Source: Firmicutes bacterium UBA5010 (GTDB lineage: Bacteria; Bacillota; Clostridia; Tissierellales; Sedimentibacteraceae). Taken from it: a stretch of 30,565 bases of DNA. Shown here piece by piece: positions 1-7,125 of this stretch. Below the pieces are notes generated by a model. It did no database searches. It had not been told where the DNA came from and was given only the letters and a program-made list of their open reading frames with translations. A program made the position numbers and the translations under genes. Positions within the stretch are counted from its first letter, which is position 1, and every line of letters starts with the position of its first letter. The stretch covers positions 1-30,565 of the forward strand of contig DGYI01000062.1 of the NCBI GenBank assembly GCA_002396645.1. Reading direction: 5' to 3'.

Positions 1-458
1 TCATAAAGCTCCACCACATCGGACATGGACAGGGAGTGTCCATCGTAGCCGAGTGGGTGATTCGTATTGCACCTTGTGTAGATGGCTTCGAGGTCGTTGG
101 TGTCCAGCTGGCCGTCATAGGCGACACGGTAATGCTCCGGGGACGGCTCCCCGAACTGCCGCACCGTTTCTTCATAGGAGATAAATTTCATATACACATC
201 CGTATCCGGTTTCAGCTGCCAGATGCGGACATTTTTGAGCGGTGCGGCGCCTTCAGCCATGCCGCCCATCCGTTCCCCTGCGGCAAGGCGCTCCATTACG
301 CCGTCCGTCCACTGCGGGGTCAGGCTGCGGCTTTTCAGCCATTCGGTCAGCTCGTCATTTCGGAAGATGCTGTCCACCACGGCTTTTTCTTTTTCTGTAT
401 ATCCGGCCGGGTTTCCGTAGTAGGAAATGAGGCCGTTTTTCAGGGTGATTCCCGGCAT
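1..458 (-). CDS. YodL-domain protein of a conjugative element (3' end off window)
   Basis: Open frame of 152 residues from the ATG at 458 to the left window edge, where it is still open; the start is set by GGAGG 8 to 12 bases upstream. The part from about residue 74 (NVRIWQLKPDTDVYMKF) through EHYRVAYDGQL to the LGYDGHSLSMSDVVELYD block is the pattern I know from YodL-like domains. These occur in large accessory proteins of clostridial integrative elements, often fused to further DUF domains. I recognise the domain by its sequence pattern and know of no established biochemical role. It is the last visible member of the leftward GC-rich cargo series, 40 bases after the cysteine-cluster gene, and is probably co-transcribed with it. 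The missing C-terminus could hold further domains. Confidence 0.7.
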   Translation of the reverse strand, partial: MPGITLKNGLISYYGNPAGYTEKEKAVVDSIFRNDELTEWLKSRSLTPQWTDGVMERLAAGERMGGMAEGAAPLKNVRIWQLKPDTDVYMKFISYEETVRQFGEPSPEHYRVAYDGQLDTNDLEAIYTRCNTNHPLGYDGHSLSMSDVVELY

Positions 459-498
459 ATGCTCACCTCCCGAATGTGTGTTGGGAATCCAAGCCCGA

Positions 499-1038
499 TT
501 ATTTGCCGTAGATGATTTCCTCCAGCATAATCAGCTCATCCAGCTCCGCGAGGCACACACCACTTTGGGCCAGCATCGTAAGAATACCGGGCGGCACATC
601 GGTAATGTCCTGCTGGATATCCGCCTCCACCACCGTGATTTCGCCGCTGTCCTCGTCCGTATAGGCTTCCAGCTTGGCGTCCGCAGGGATGCCCGATTCC
701 TCCAGCAGATAGCCGGGGATGCGGATGCTTTGGCTTTCATCCAGCAGATCATGGCAGAGAGAGCACCCGGCCACCCATTCGGCGGGGCAACCATCCTCAC
801 AGCCCTCACCGCAGTTGCTGCAAAGACCGCAGGCCGAGGCGAGGACGACGGTCAAATCCGAGGCGAGGGCGCTGAGACTCTGAATGGCGTTAGCAACCTC
901 CAAGGCCGTCATTTTGCCCTTCAGAAATACAAGGGCGTTCTGTCCGGCATGAAGCTCCAGCGTATCCTTGTCGGTAAAGCCGGACTGTTCGCAGGCGTCG
1001 GCGGGGAGACCGATTTGAGGCAGTTGATTCTTTTTCAT
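499..1038 (-). CDS. Cysteine-cluster protein with two AbrB/MazE-like segments
   Basis: 179 residues. The ATG at 1038 is chosen because GGAGG lies about 10 bases upstream; an in-frame ATG at 1059 would overlap that ribosome binding site. I do not recognise a named family. The N-terminal segment (LPADACEQSGFTDKDTLELH, about residues 12-31) and a segment in the second half (IRIPGYLLEESGIPADAKLE then a short beta-like stretch) both resemble the swapped-hairpin fold of AbrB/SpoVT/MazE DNA-binding proteins. Between them is a cluster of cysteines (CGLCSNCGEGCEDGC, then CSLC) that could bind zinc or an Fe-S centre. The C-terminus is acidic. Neighbours are an adenine methylase upstream and the YodL-domain gene downstream. 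A small regulator of the element is possible, but that is inference from the fold resemblance alone. Confidence 0.7.
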   Translation of the reverse strand: MKKNQLPQIGLPADACEQSGFTDKDTLELHAGQNALVFLKGKMTALEVANAIQSLSALASDLTVVLASACGLCSNCGEGCEDGCPAEWVAGCSLCHDLLDESQSIRIPGYLLEESGIPADAKLEAYTDEDSGEITVVEADIQQDITDVPPGILTMLAQSGVCLAELDELIMLEEIIYGK

Positions 1039-1106
1039 AAACAGGGTTCCTCCAATCAAATATTAATTTTGCTATTTACGTAAAGGTGTGCCAAATGGCG
1101 TTTTTG

Positions 1107-1937
1107 CTACTCCATAAAACCTCCTTCTCCAAACAGATTCAGCTGTGACGGAGCGTTTTTCTCACGCTCATGCAGATCGTAATTGGCAATGAGGATTTCA
1201 GGGAACTGCGCTCCGTTGTCATACCGCTGCTTGATGTTATTGATGCGAGTAAAGGCTTCCATTTGGATGCCCGGTGCATCATAGAGGCTGCGGATGAATT
1301 CACAGTCGTTGTAGGACAGCAGAAATTTGCCGTCAATCCGCAGCAGGGCATCCCGCAGACGGATATGGTCTTTTTCCGTAAAGCCGTCCTCGCCCACATT
1401 TTTGTAATAGCTTTCGGTTTCAAAATATGGCGGATCACAGTAGAAAAAGCTGACGGGGCGGTCATACTGTCCGATGAGCTTCTCGAAATCCTTGTTTTCG
1501 ATGACCACCTTGGCAAGCCGCCGGTGGGCCTGCTCTATGAGGGGAAAGTTACTGCGGATGTCGTGGGGCTGGCTGCCGTAGCTGGTCAGCCCCGACGCAT
1601 AGCTGTAACGGATGAGCTGGTAAAACCACGCCGCCCTTTGCACATCCGATGCGGGGCTGTCACGGGCGAGGGCATTTTTAATAAGCTCAAAATCCGCGCG
1701 GGAGTTGAGACAGTAGGCAAGAGCTGCCATCAGCTCCTGCGGTTTTTCCCTCACGCAGCGGTAGAGGTTGACCAGCAGACCGTTGAAGTCGTTGTAGACC
1801 TCAAAATCGTTGCCGGGCAGCTTGTGAAACAGCACCCAGCCGCCTCCGCCGAACACCTCGATGTACCGCTCGTAATAGAGGGGAAACAGGGTGACAATCA
1901 GCTCCCGCAGGGATTTCTTGCCGCCGATCCAGGACAT
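1107..1937 (-). CDS. Orphan D12-class DNA adenine N6-methyltransferase
   Basis: 276 residues. It transfers a methyl group from S-adenosylmethionine to N6 of adenine in DNA. The SAM-binding motif at the N-terminus (SWIGGKKSLRELI followed by EVFGGGGWVLF) and the catalytic DPPYF at residues 168-172 are characteristic of the Dam/D12 family, and the length is typical. No cognate endonuclease is adjacent in the GC-rich block, so it looks like an orphan methylase carried by the mobile element, presumably to protect it against host restriction. The start follows the upstream gene's stop by 8 bases with no strong ribosome binding site, which suggests translational coupling. Target sequence unknown; GATC-like specificity is possible but not shown. 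Confidence 0.9.
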   Translation of the reverse strand: MSWIGGKKSLRELIVTLFPLYYERYIEVFGGGGWVLFHKLPGNDFEVYNDFNGLLVNLYRCVREKPQELMAALAYCLNSRADFELIKNALARDSPASDVQRAAWFYQLIRYSYASGLTSYGSQPHDIRSNFPLIEQAHRRLAKVVIENKDFEKLIGQYDRPVSFFYCDPPYFETESYYKNVGEDGFTEKDHIRLRDALLRIDGKFLLSYNDCEFIRSLYDAPGIQMEAFTRINNIKQRYDNGAQFPEILIANYDLHEREKNAPSQLNLFGEGGFME

Positions 1938-1945
1938 GAAGCTGT

Positions 1946-2281
1946 TCAGGGTTCATCACCGCCTTTCTCCAGCGGCAGGCGCAGCTGCGTATCGTCAAAG
2001 GCCGCAAGGGAGCGCCGCAGACCGGTAATGGCGGCGCTGATTCCGCTGATGCGGTTTCTCATATGCCGAATGGTCAGGCGTACCTCGGCTTCGGTTTTTG
2101 CATAAAAGTACCCGTTCTGGTCGCTGGCAATGGGAACACTCTCCCGGCGCAGGGCGTTGACCTGATCCCGCAGCTCCTTGCCCGAAACGCCGAAGCTGCG
2201 TTCCAGCTCTTTGCTTAAGACGGCGTGCTGCGCACCGTGGTGATACCGGCGCAGATGCTCTGCAAGCTGTTCTTTCTGCAT
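1946..2281 (-). CDS. Small winged-helix DNA-binding-like protein
   Basis: 111 residues, started at the ATG at 2281 because GGAGG precedes it directly. The first 70 residues look like a winged helix: a helical lead (KEQLAEHLRRYHHG), a helix-turn-helix-like stretch (VLSKELERSFGVSGKELRDQVNALRRE) and a hairpin (VPIASDQNGYFYA). This is the layout of HTH_11/BirA-type domains. The C-terminal 40 residues are helical. Small proteins of this kind precede the Dam-like methylase in clostridial element cargo, and here the methylase begins 8 bases after the stop. A regulatory or DNA-binding role is inferred; no target is known. Confidence 0.75.
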   Translation of the reverse strand: MQKEQLAEHLRRYHHGAQHAVLSKELERSFGVSGKELRDQVNALRRESVPIASDQNGYFYAKTEAEVRLTIRHMRNRISGISAAITGLRRSLAAFDDTQLRLPLEKGGDEP

Positions 2282-2289
2282 GGGTCCTC

Positions 2290-2373
2290 CTTTCCGGCCG
2301 TTTCCCCGGAAAGAAAGGCAAAAAGGGCGCAAAGAGAACAGGGCCGCCTCCTGTATGGGGAAACGGCCCTGTT
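2290..2373. other. Two stacked hairpins ahead of the winged-helix gene
   Basis: A stem CTTTCCGG/CCGGAAAG lies near 2290-2312 and overlaps the 5' leader of the winged-helix gene. A stronger stem AACAGGGCCG/CGGCCCTGTT lies at 2337-2346 and 2364-2373. On the plus strand the second is followed by TTTTG; on the minus strand there is no clean T-run. They sit between the terminator of the preceding small gene and the next start codon, so they could be a backup terminator or a structured leader. Confidence 0.45.
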
Positions 2374-2386
2374 TTGATGTTGGGTC

Positions 2387-2416
2387 TAAAAAAGCGCAGG
2401 CATCTTTGCCTGCGCT
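2387..2416 (-). terminator. Intrinsic terminator of the small helical gene
   Basis: Perfect 10-bp stem AGCGCAGGCA/TGCCTGCGCT with a 4-base loop (2393-2416), followed on the minus strand by a run of six T. The stem begins at the stop codon of the gene ending at 2415. Some transcripts should therefore stop here, dividing the leftward gene series into two transcription units or leaving partial read-through. Confidence 0.8.
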
Positions 2417-2705
2417 ACTTGATTATGCCAAGCTCTCTTAACACTGCCACGCAGTCCTTGGCGCCCTGAATGTACAGATGCTTCTGGAACTTCACCTCCA
2501 TATCGGAATTTTCGGTCAGGTAATCGTTGATCCTGTCCTTTGTGTGCTGCGTAATCTCAGCGCTGTTCTGAATGCTCGCGCTGAGTTCGAGCAGTTCCCG
2601 TGCCAGTTCTTCCGACTGAGGGTCTGATTCCCTCATGGCGGAATACGCAAGCTGAAAGCGCTCCGCCAGAGCCATATCCAGCAAGTCCATGAGCTTCTCA
2701 TCCAT
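2415..2705 (-). CDS. Small helical protein of unknown function
   Basis: 96 residues. The ATG at 2705 is preceded by GGAGGCGGTGAA, a strong ribosome binding site, so I reject the longer upstream extension. The sequence is almost wholly helical and charged (MDEKLMDLLDMALAERFQLA, then ESDPQSEELARELLELSAS) with a more conserved-looking end (KFQKHLYIQGAKDCVAVLRE). I do not recognise a functional family; short proteins with this ending occur in clostridial conjugative elements. It follows the ArdA-like gene by 76 bases and has its own terminator. No catalytic motif or membrane segment is visible. Confidence 0.7.
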   Translation of the reverse strand: MDEKLMDLLDMALAERFQLAYSAMRESDPQSEELARELLELSASIQNSAEITQHTKDRINDYLTENSDMEVKFQKHLYIQGAKDCVAVLRELGIIK

Positions 2706-2781
2706 TTCACCGCCTCCTTTCAGCACAACACAATGCCACAGCTTTATGAGAATAGCTATACCAAAACTCAACAAAGATTTG

Positions 2782-4011
2782 CTATTTCATTTCCATACCG
2801 AAGCTCTGGCCGGGACGGTTCAGGCATTGCTCCACCGTCATGCCGTTCTGCGGCTCCAGCAGTCCGTATTCGGTTTCGGCAGCGCCGCGCTGCTCCAAAA
2901 GATACCGCCCGTAGTTATCCAGATTACAGAACAGGATCAGTCCGTTATCGTCTGACAAAGACAGCATCCGCTGAATTTCCTTTTTCGCATACTCTGCGGG
3001 AGAAACCGAATCAGACAAAAGCTTGAATTCCTCTGTCATGGATGCAAGGTCAAGGGCTTCCTCCAGAGAAAGATCGCCTGGTGCTTCCTCCAGCATCGCC
3101 TTGTAGGTCGGCAGGCGGTTTTCCGTTTCAAGCTGCCGGAGCTGTTCCGCCAGCTCATTGACCAGACCGTAGCAGCCGCCCTCCGAGGCATACAGGGCAT
3201 CATTTATTTTTTCAGTCAAAAAGGGCGCCATGCAGTCCTCCGCCGAAAATGCACATTCCTCCGGGGAGGCGGCTCCGACAGCATCCATCGCGTTTATAAG
3301 CGCTGCATCCGTGGCAGGGAGTTTCAGATAAACAGCCGGTTCACTGTCCTGTGCAGGGCCGCTGAAATATCCTTTGGTGACTCGGAGAAGCACGGCATAA
3401 TCCGGCTTTTCAAGGGAAACCGCATCGCCGCTGTGGTAGTCCGCTGCAATTTCGCCGTTCTGCACCACATAGCCATGGGACATAAATACACCACCCTCGC
3501 CCTCACGCATCTCCTTGCCGATTTTACCGAAGTCCAGATATGCGTAGACTTCATCTGACACCTTTTCCAGCGCCGGTACAAAGTCATTATCCGCGTAAAA
3601 TTTACCGAGGGACGGATCGTCGTAGGCTTCGTAGGCAATCTGGCATTGGTCAGTGCTGTGTGTCATGTTGATGAGCCGTTCCGCCGGAATGGGAGCGTAT
3701 TGGGTCTGGACGGCATCCATCATCACCGTTCCCTCGAAGCAGTCTAAATCCCATTCGCTCAGGGAAGACAGCCGCTGGGCGAGGTGGTTCAGTTCATGAA
3801 GATTGATATCGGGCTGGATAAATTGCGGCAGATAGTCCATCTGGCTGCTTAGAACCTCAACAGAATAAACGGTGTCCCCGGTGATTCCCGCTCTTTCCAA
3901 CGTATCCGCCAGCTCATAGGGGGTGGCGGGGAGTGTGATCCCTGCCAAGGGGTTTGCACCCGAAGGATTCCAGCGGCTGAGCTCTATTTCAAAGATTTTT
4001 TCTTTATCCAA
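2782..4011 (-). CDS. ArdA-like antirestriction protein
   Basis: 409 residues. The start is a TTG at 4011, supported by AGGAGG with 8-base spacing; there is no in-frame ATG nearby. The N-terminal half (FEIELSRWNPSGANPLAG, then LPQFIQPDINLHELNHLAQRL, then CFEGTVMMDA, then ERLINMTHSTDQCQIAYEA) matches the pattern I associate with proteins annotated as ArdA in clostridial integrative elements. Known ArdA proteins mimic the shape and charge of DNA and block type I restriction enzymes. This one is strongly acidic throughout, as expected for a DNA mimic. It is longer than the classical 170-residue ArdA, and the C-terminal half (residues about 200-409) may be a separate domain. Together with the adenine methylase it forms an anti-restriction set that would help the element enter new hosts. 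Confidence 0.7.
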   Translation of the reverse strand: MDKEKIFEIELSRWNPSGANPLAGITLPATPYELADTLERAGITGDTVYSVEVLSSQMDYLPQFIQPDINLHELNHLAQRLSSLSEWDLDCFEGTVMMDAVQTQYAPIPAERLINMTHSTDQCQIAYEAYDDPSLGKFYADNDFVPALEKVSDEVYAYLDFGKIGKEMREGEGGVFMSHGYVVQNGEIAADYHSGDAVSLEKPDYAVLLRVTKGYFSGPAQDSEPAVYLKLPATDAALINAMDAVGAASPEECAFSAEDCMAPFLTEKINDALYASEGGCYGLVNELAEQLRQLETENRLPTYKAMLEEAPGDLSLEEALDLASMTEEFKLLSDSVSPAEYAKKEIQRMLSLSDDNGLILFCNLDNYGRYLLEQRGAAETEYGLLEPQNGMTVEQCLNRPGQSFGMEMK

Positions 4012-4066
4012 GCGTCATTCCTCCTGTTCATTTTTTTGATTCGTTAAAATGCTGAATATGAAACGG

Positions 4067-4678
4067 CTACACAAAGGCCGCTCCGTCGCACCATTTTTTC
4101 ATAGCGTTATACAGCAGCAGTACCTTGGTTTGATCGGATACCTCCTGCCATTCAGCCGGTTTGAATTGCCGGAGCCCGTATTGGCGTTCTCCCTCAAAAT
4201 ATGTGAGGATGCCAATGTGGTTGGGGATATCCCCGGCGATTCTGGCGGCAAGGGCTTTCGGCACGCAGTAGTAATTTTCGTTTCCATGAAAGTTATGGCC
4301 GTTCCTGCTTTTGAAATCCTGATAGGTGATTTTGACCTCGAAACAGGTGACCATCATGCCGATGCGCCAGTTATGGCACCGCAGGACACAGCCGTGGCAT
4401 TTCTGATTATTCTTCTCCGTGCCGCCATCCCGAAAACACCTTCCGGGTTCGTGCATCTGCGCCGTCAGGCAGTTGTCCTTTTCGGAAAACCGTTCCGCAT
4501 CCAGAAGCCTGCAGAGATATTCCTCATCCTCGCAATAATCCTCAAAGCGGAAGCTGTCCACGATCCCTGAGGGTGTCCACACCTCATCCGCCCACCGGAC
4601 GGTTCGCTTTTCGGTATGCAGCTTTGGACGGTAATGATGGGTCAGCGCCTTGATTCGCTTTGTCAAATTTGTTTCCAT
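4067..4678 (-). CDS. PD-(D/E)XK nuclease-like (MmcB-like) protein
   Basis: 203 residues, with start ATG at 4678 preceded by GAGGTGAAAC. A conserved acidic residue in GIVDSFRFEDY (D41) and the E-V-K pair of CFEVKITYQDF (E114, K116) form the D...(E)xK signature of the restriction-endonuclease-like fold. What follows (NYYCVPKALAARIAGDIPNHIGILTY) resembles the MmcB family of putative DNA-repair proteins. A cysteine-rich insertion lies between the two motifs (CFRDGGTEKNNQKCHGCVLRC), a possible zinc site not typical of MmcB. Nuclease activity is inferred, not shown. The first 95 bases overlap the end of the upstream cysteine-rich gene, so the two are probably translated together. Confidence 0.65.
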   Translation of the reverse strand: METNLTKRIKALTHHYRPKLHTEKRTVRWADEVWTPSGIVDSFRFEDYCEDEEYLCRLLDAERFSEKDNCLTAQMHEPGRCFRDGGTEKNNQKCHGCVLRCHNWRIGMMVTCFEVKITYQDFKSRNGHNFHGNENYYCVPKALAARIAGDIPNHIGILTYFEGERQYGLRQFKPAEWQEVSDQTKVLLLYNAMKKWCDGAAFV

Positions 4679-4913
4679 GTTTCACCTCGTTCTTTGCAAC
4701 AGCTTTTCGACGATTCGCAATTATTTGCATATCCGTTCTGAGGCAATCGCCCTCAGAGCTATAGCAGATGAAACCGTGGGACGGGTATGGGCAGTTGCCG
4801 CAGCTTTTGAACGGACCGTGAGGCCGTTCGTCCGGTGGTATTCTGCCTACGGTGATGAGACTGTTTGAATCGTAACAGGCAGTTTGCTTATTTCTCTTAT
4901 AGCGTACCAGCAT
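4584..4913 (-). CDS. Small cysteine-rich element protein
   Basis: 109 residues from the ATG at 4913, which has GGAAAGGAAAAG upstream. An N-terminal basic stretch (VRYKRNKQ) is followed by a five-cysteine core (SCGNCPYPSHGFICYSSEGDC) that looks like a small metal-binding knuckle, and a long basic tail. I have seen such proteins in clostridial mobile elements but know no function. The last 95 bases overlap the next gene in another frame, which is unusually long. Either the overlap is real, or the functional protein effectively ends near residue 75. This is the first gene of the leftward series and follows a strong hairpin. Confidence 0.6.
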   Translation of the reverse strand: MLVRYKRNKQTACYDSNSLITVGRIPPDERPHGPFKSCGNCPYPSHGFICYSSEGDCLRTDMQIIANRRKAVAKNEVKHGNKFDKANQGADPSLPSKAAYRKANRPVGG

Positions 4914-4931
4914 GACTTTTCCTTTCCGGAA

Positions 4932-4986
4932 AACAAAAAAAGCCGGAGAATGAAAGTGCATTCCTGCACTCCGCTTCTCCGGCTTT
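4932..4986 (-). terminator. Long hairpin with T-run upstream of the element's first gene
   Basis: An outer 12-bp stem AAAGCCGGAGAA/TTCTCCGGCTTT (4939-4950 and 4975-4986) encloses a second stem AGTGCA/TGCACT. On the minus strand it is followed by TTTTTTTG, so it reads as an intrinsic terminator for leftward transcription. It sits about 20 bases before the ATG at 4913, with no protein gene just upstream. It may insulate the element from the tRNA transcript or attenuate the operon leader. Confidence 0.75.
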
Positions 4987-5023
4987 CCAATGCTTTCAAC
5001 TTTAATTTAATTTTGGTATATAT

Positions 5024-5159
5024 AAAAAGGGCGCTAACTTTATCGGCTTTCAATCAGCCTTAAAAATCAGCGCCCTTTTTAGTTTCAGCTTGTTCATTTG
5101 ATTGTATTTTGAGTAGCGCCCTTTTTCATTTCGCTCTGTACTAAAAAGGGCGCTACTCA
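5024..5159. repeat. Four alternating copies of AAAAAGGGCGCT forming two inverted repeats
   Basis: The 12-mer AAAAAGGGCGCT occurs at 5024-5035 and inverted at 5069-5080. A longer version, TGAGTAGCGCCCTTTTT, lies at 5110-5126 with its perfect 17-bp inverse at 5143-5159. Each pair can form a strong hairpin flanked by A and T runs, so each can act as a bidirectional terminator. The cluster sits where composition changes from GC-rich to AT-rich, between the mobile-element cargo and tRNA-Leu. It may mark the element's end or be a terminator barrier; I found no further copy in the window. Confidence 0.8.
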
Positions 5160-5224
5160 TGAATGTTTTTACTTGTAGGTTTGAGTCCTGTCTGAGTGAA
5201 GCTTTTACCCTAATAAATCTACGA

Positions 5225-5258
5225 GAAAAGGGCTTCCACTTTTCTTCGTGGAAGCCCT
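5225..5258 (-). terminator. Terminator of the tRNA-Leu transcript
   Basis: Perfect 11-bp stem AGGGCTTCCAC/GTGGAAGCCCT (5229-5239 and 5248-5258), followed on the minus strand by TTTTCTCG. It lies 58 bases beyond the 3' end of the leftward tRNA gene and is the expected end of its transcript. Confidence 0.8.
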
Positions 5259-5315
5259 CGAAAGGCTTGGATTTACTGGCTTTGTAAGCAATAAATCTTT
5301 TTTGCCTTTTGTTTT

Positions 5316-5402
5316 TGGTGCGCGAAGCGGGACTCGAACCCGCACGTCCTTGCGAACACTAGAACCTGAATCTAGCGAGTCTGCCAATTCCACCACTCGC
5401 GC
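5316..5402 (-). tRNA. tRNA-Leu (anticodon CAG)
   Basis: Reading leftward from 5402, the acceptor stem GCGCGAG pairs with TTCGCGC, and the D-arm carries GGTGGAATTGGCAGAC typical of leucine tRNA. The anticodon stem CTAGA/TCTAG holds the loop TTCAGGT, giving anticodon CAG. A long variable arm (class II tRNA) and the T-arm GCGGG-TTCGAGT-CCCGC follow. The discriminator is A and CCA is encoded (5316-5318). The 3' end faces the GC-rich element, the usual side for tRNA-targeted integration, but I see no second copy of the tRNA 3' end in the window. Confidence 0.97.
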
Positions 5403-5559
5403 ATGGTGTATGAGATTATATATTATATTCTAATACTTCTCGATATTTATCTTATCATACTATTAATAAAATTTCTATAGAATTTTTTATAAATACAAAA
5501 TTAAATTAGTGTTGAAACTTACTGATATTTCGTCCTCTTAGCTATTACAGAACTTATTA

Positions 5560-7125
5560 CTAATTTAACATTTCAGCAATCATATCAATTTCTTGTATTT
5601 TATTTACGAACTGTTTGATATCATAAGTTATAATGTCTAAATTTTCTTTGAATTTATACCACTCTGCCATTTGTTTTGTGTCTTCATGTATGACCGGTGC
5701 AATAAATATGGAAAAGGTATTTTCAATATTCTTTTTCTCTTCCAATAAGTGACGTCTGATCGGAATCATTTCGTTATTTACCTGATCCTGTCTGCCGCAC
5801 ATCAAGGTTACCTCTACAAGACTTTGATAATATCTGTCCTGGCATGTAATATCTGCCTTTCCACCGGATGCGGTATTTGTAGGAAGTCCTTCATCATCTA
5901 TAGAATAATTTGGTGTTACATCCAAGCCATCAAGGTTTTGTAAAATTGCAATACTTGTAAGAAATTCTAATCTAACCGGTCCGGGAAGTAATTTAAGCAT
6001 ATAATCAGAGCTGGGAAGCTTATTACATACCTTGTGCAGCTCCATAAAAATGCTTTCTTTTGAATATTCTTCGGCATATTTCTTCAATGCTGATTTTCTA
6101 AGATCTGTTGTGTCACTTGGTGTAGCGCTAATCATACTGATTACATTAGTATCTACTGCTCCCATATAATCAAAGTATTCATCCTTTGAATTAAAGGTCT
6201 TATACCTTGAATAATTTGATAGGATATATTTAATTTTTTCAAGTTCCCAAGCATTGTAATCAATAAAGCGGCCGTTTCCTCTTAAAGAAATTATCCCTGT
6301 TGTACGCATTTTACGTATGTATTCATCAACAGCCTCACCGCAGATTTGAGATAATTTAAACCTGTTACGATGTTCGTCAGTTGCACCCAGTAATTTTAGG
6401 CAGATTTCATATATATACTCATCACTATATGAATAGGCAACTGTTTTGCGCAGCTCTTTTATTCTGTCATATAACGCCTTTGCATTATTATCCGGCCAAC
6501 AAATAAAAAGACTTAATTCCTGTCTGAATACGCCACATCCATTTTCTTCTTTATCCTCTTTTAGCATTTGTAACACTTGCAGCAAAAGAATTAATGGTAC
6601 ATTTGAATTTGCATTTTTTCTGTATGGGTTATCGCTCTGATATTTCATCATAGAATTAAGAAAAACCATTTGAATTTTTCCTTCATTTGGCTCTTCCTCA
6701 TTTATGGCATCTATAAGCATATGCCCTGTTGTTGATATCTTTATTGGTTCACCCATAGCATATCTTACAAAACCAAATTCCATTGGAAGCTTAAATATAG
6801 TATCAAATCTGGAATCCCAGCCATAATCAAAGCCTGCTTCCTTATGCTTTTGCGGACTTTGCTCGATAATAAATTCAATCTGCTTATCTGTAAACTTTTC
6901 ATCTTCACTTTTATATACACACAAAAGGCCGAAATCGCGCCTGACAACAATTGGAGTATATAACTTTTCTTTAATAGCCTTATGTATAACCTTCATTATT
7001 ATTTCATGGCTAAGTATCTGATTCTCATATGGCAAAAGACATTTTAGAAAGCTTACAATTCTATTTGGATTTCGCATTGTAGTTGAAAAAGACAATGGCT
7101 TTCTTTCTGCTTTTCTATCTCTCAT
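5560..7125 (-). CDS. AlwI-family type IIS restriction endonuclease
   Basis: 521 residues. The opening KPLSFSTTMRNPNRIVSFL is the hallmark start of the AlwI family, which includes AlwI, PleI and the nickase-type BspD6I. These enzymes cut a few bases outside an asymmetric 5-bp site. The C-terminal part carries the likely PD-(D/E)XK-type acidic residues: E387 in LEFLTSIA, D425 in GGKADITC and E438 in SLVEVT. Length is near that of BspD6I's large subunit (about 600). The ATG at 7125 overlaps the preceding methylase by 11 bases, and AGGAGGTG lies 13 bases upstream inside that gene, so nuclease synthesis follows methylase synthesis. The recognition site cannot be read from sequence; GGATC- or GAGTC-like sites are known in the family. 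Confidence 0.85.
   Translation of the reverse strand: MRDRKAERKPLSFSTTMRNPNRIVSFLKCLLPYENQILSHEIIMKVIHKAIKEKLYTPIVVRRDFGLLCVYKSEDEKFTDKQIEFIIEQSPQKHKEAGFDYGWDSRFDTIFKLPMEFGFVRYAMGEPIKISTTGHMLIDAINEEEPNEGKIQMVFLNSMMKYQSDNPYRKNANSNVPLILLLQVLQMLKEDKEENGCGVFRQELSLFICWPDNNAKALYDRIKELRKTVAYSYSDEYIYEICLKLLGATDEHRNRFKLSQICGEAVDEYIRKMRTTGIISLRGNGRFIDYNAWELEKIKYILSNYSRYKTFNSKDEYFDYMGAVDTNVISMISATPSDTTDLRKSALKKYAEEYSKESIFMELHKVCNKLPSSDYMLKLLPGPVRLEFLTSIAILQNLDGLDVTPNYSIDDEGLPTNTASGGKADITCQDRYYQSLVEVTLMCGRQDQVNNEMIPIRRHLLEEKKNIENTFSIFIAPVIHEDTKQMAEWYKFKENLDIITYDIKQFVNKIQEIDMIAEMLN

Noticed and set aside
427..1083. A 218-codon plus-strand frame opposite the cysteine-cluster gene
   Set aside because: It is antisense to a gene with a strong ribosome binding site and conserved-looking motifs; no family pattern is visible in it.
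1170..2105. A 311-codon plus-strand frame
   Set aside because: It lies antisense to the adenine methylase and winged-helix genes, both of which have recognised motifs; long antisense frames are common in GC-rich DNA.
5316..5345. Second copy of the tRNA-Leu 3' end as an attachment site
   Set aside because: I looked for it in the GC-rich block and found none, so an attachment site cannot be claimed from this window.
5205..5396. A 63-codon minus-strand frame
   Set aside because: It reads straight through tRNA-Leu and its terminator, so it is a chance frame.
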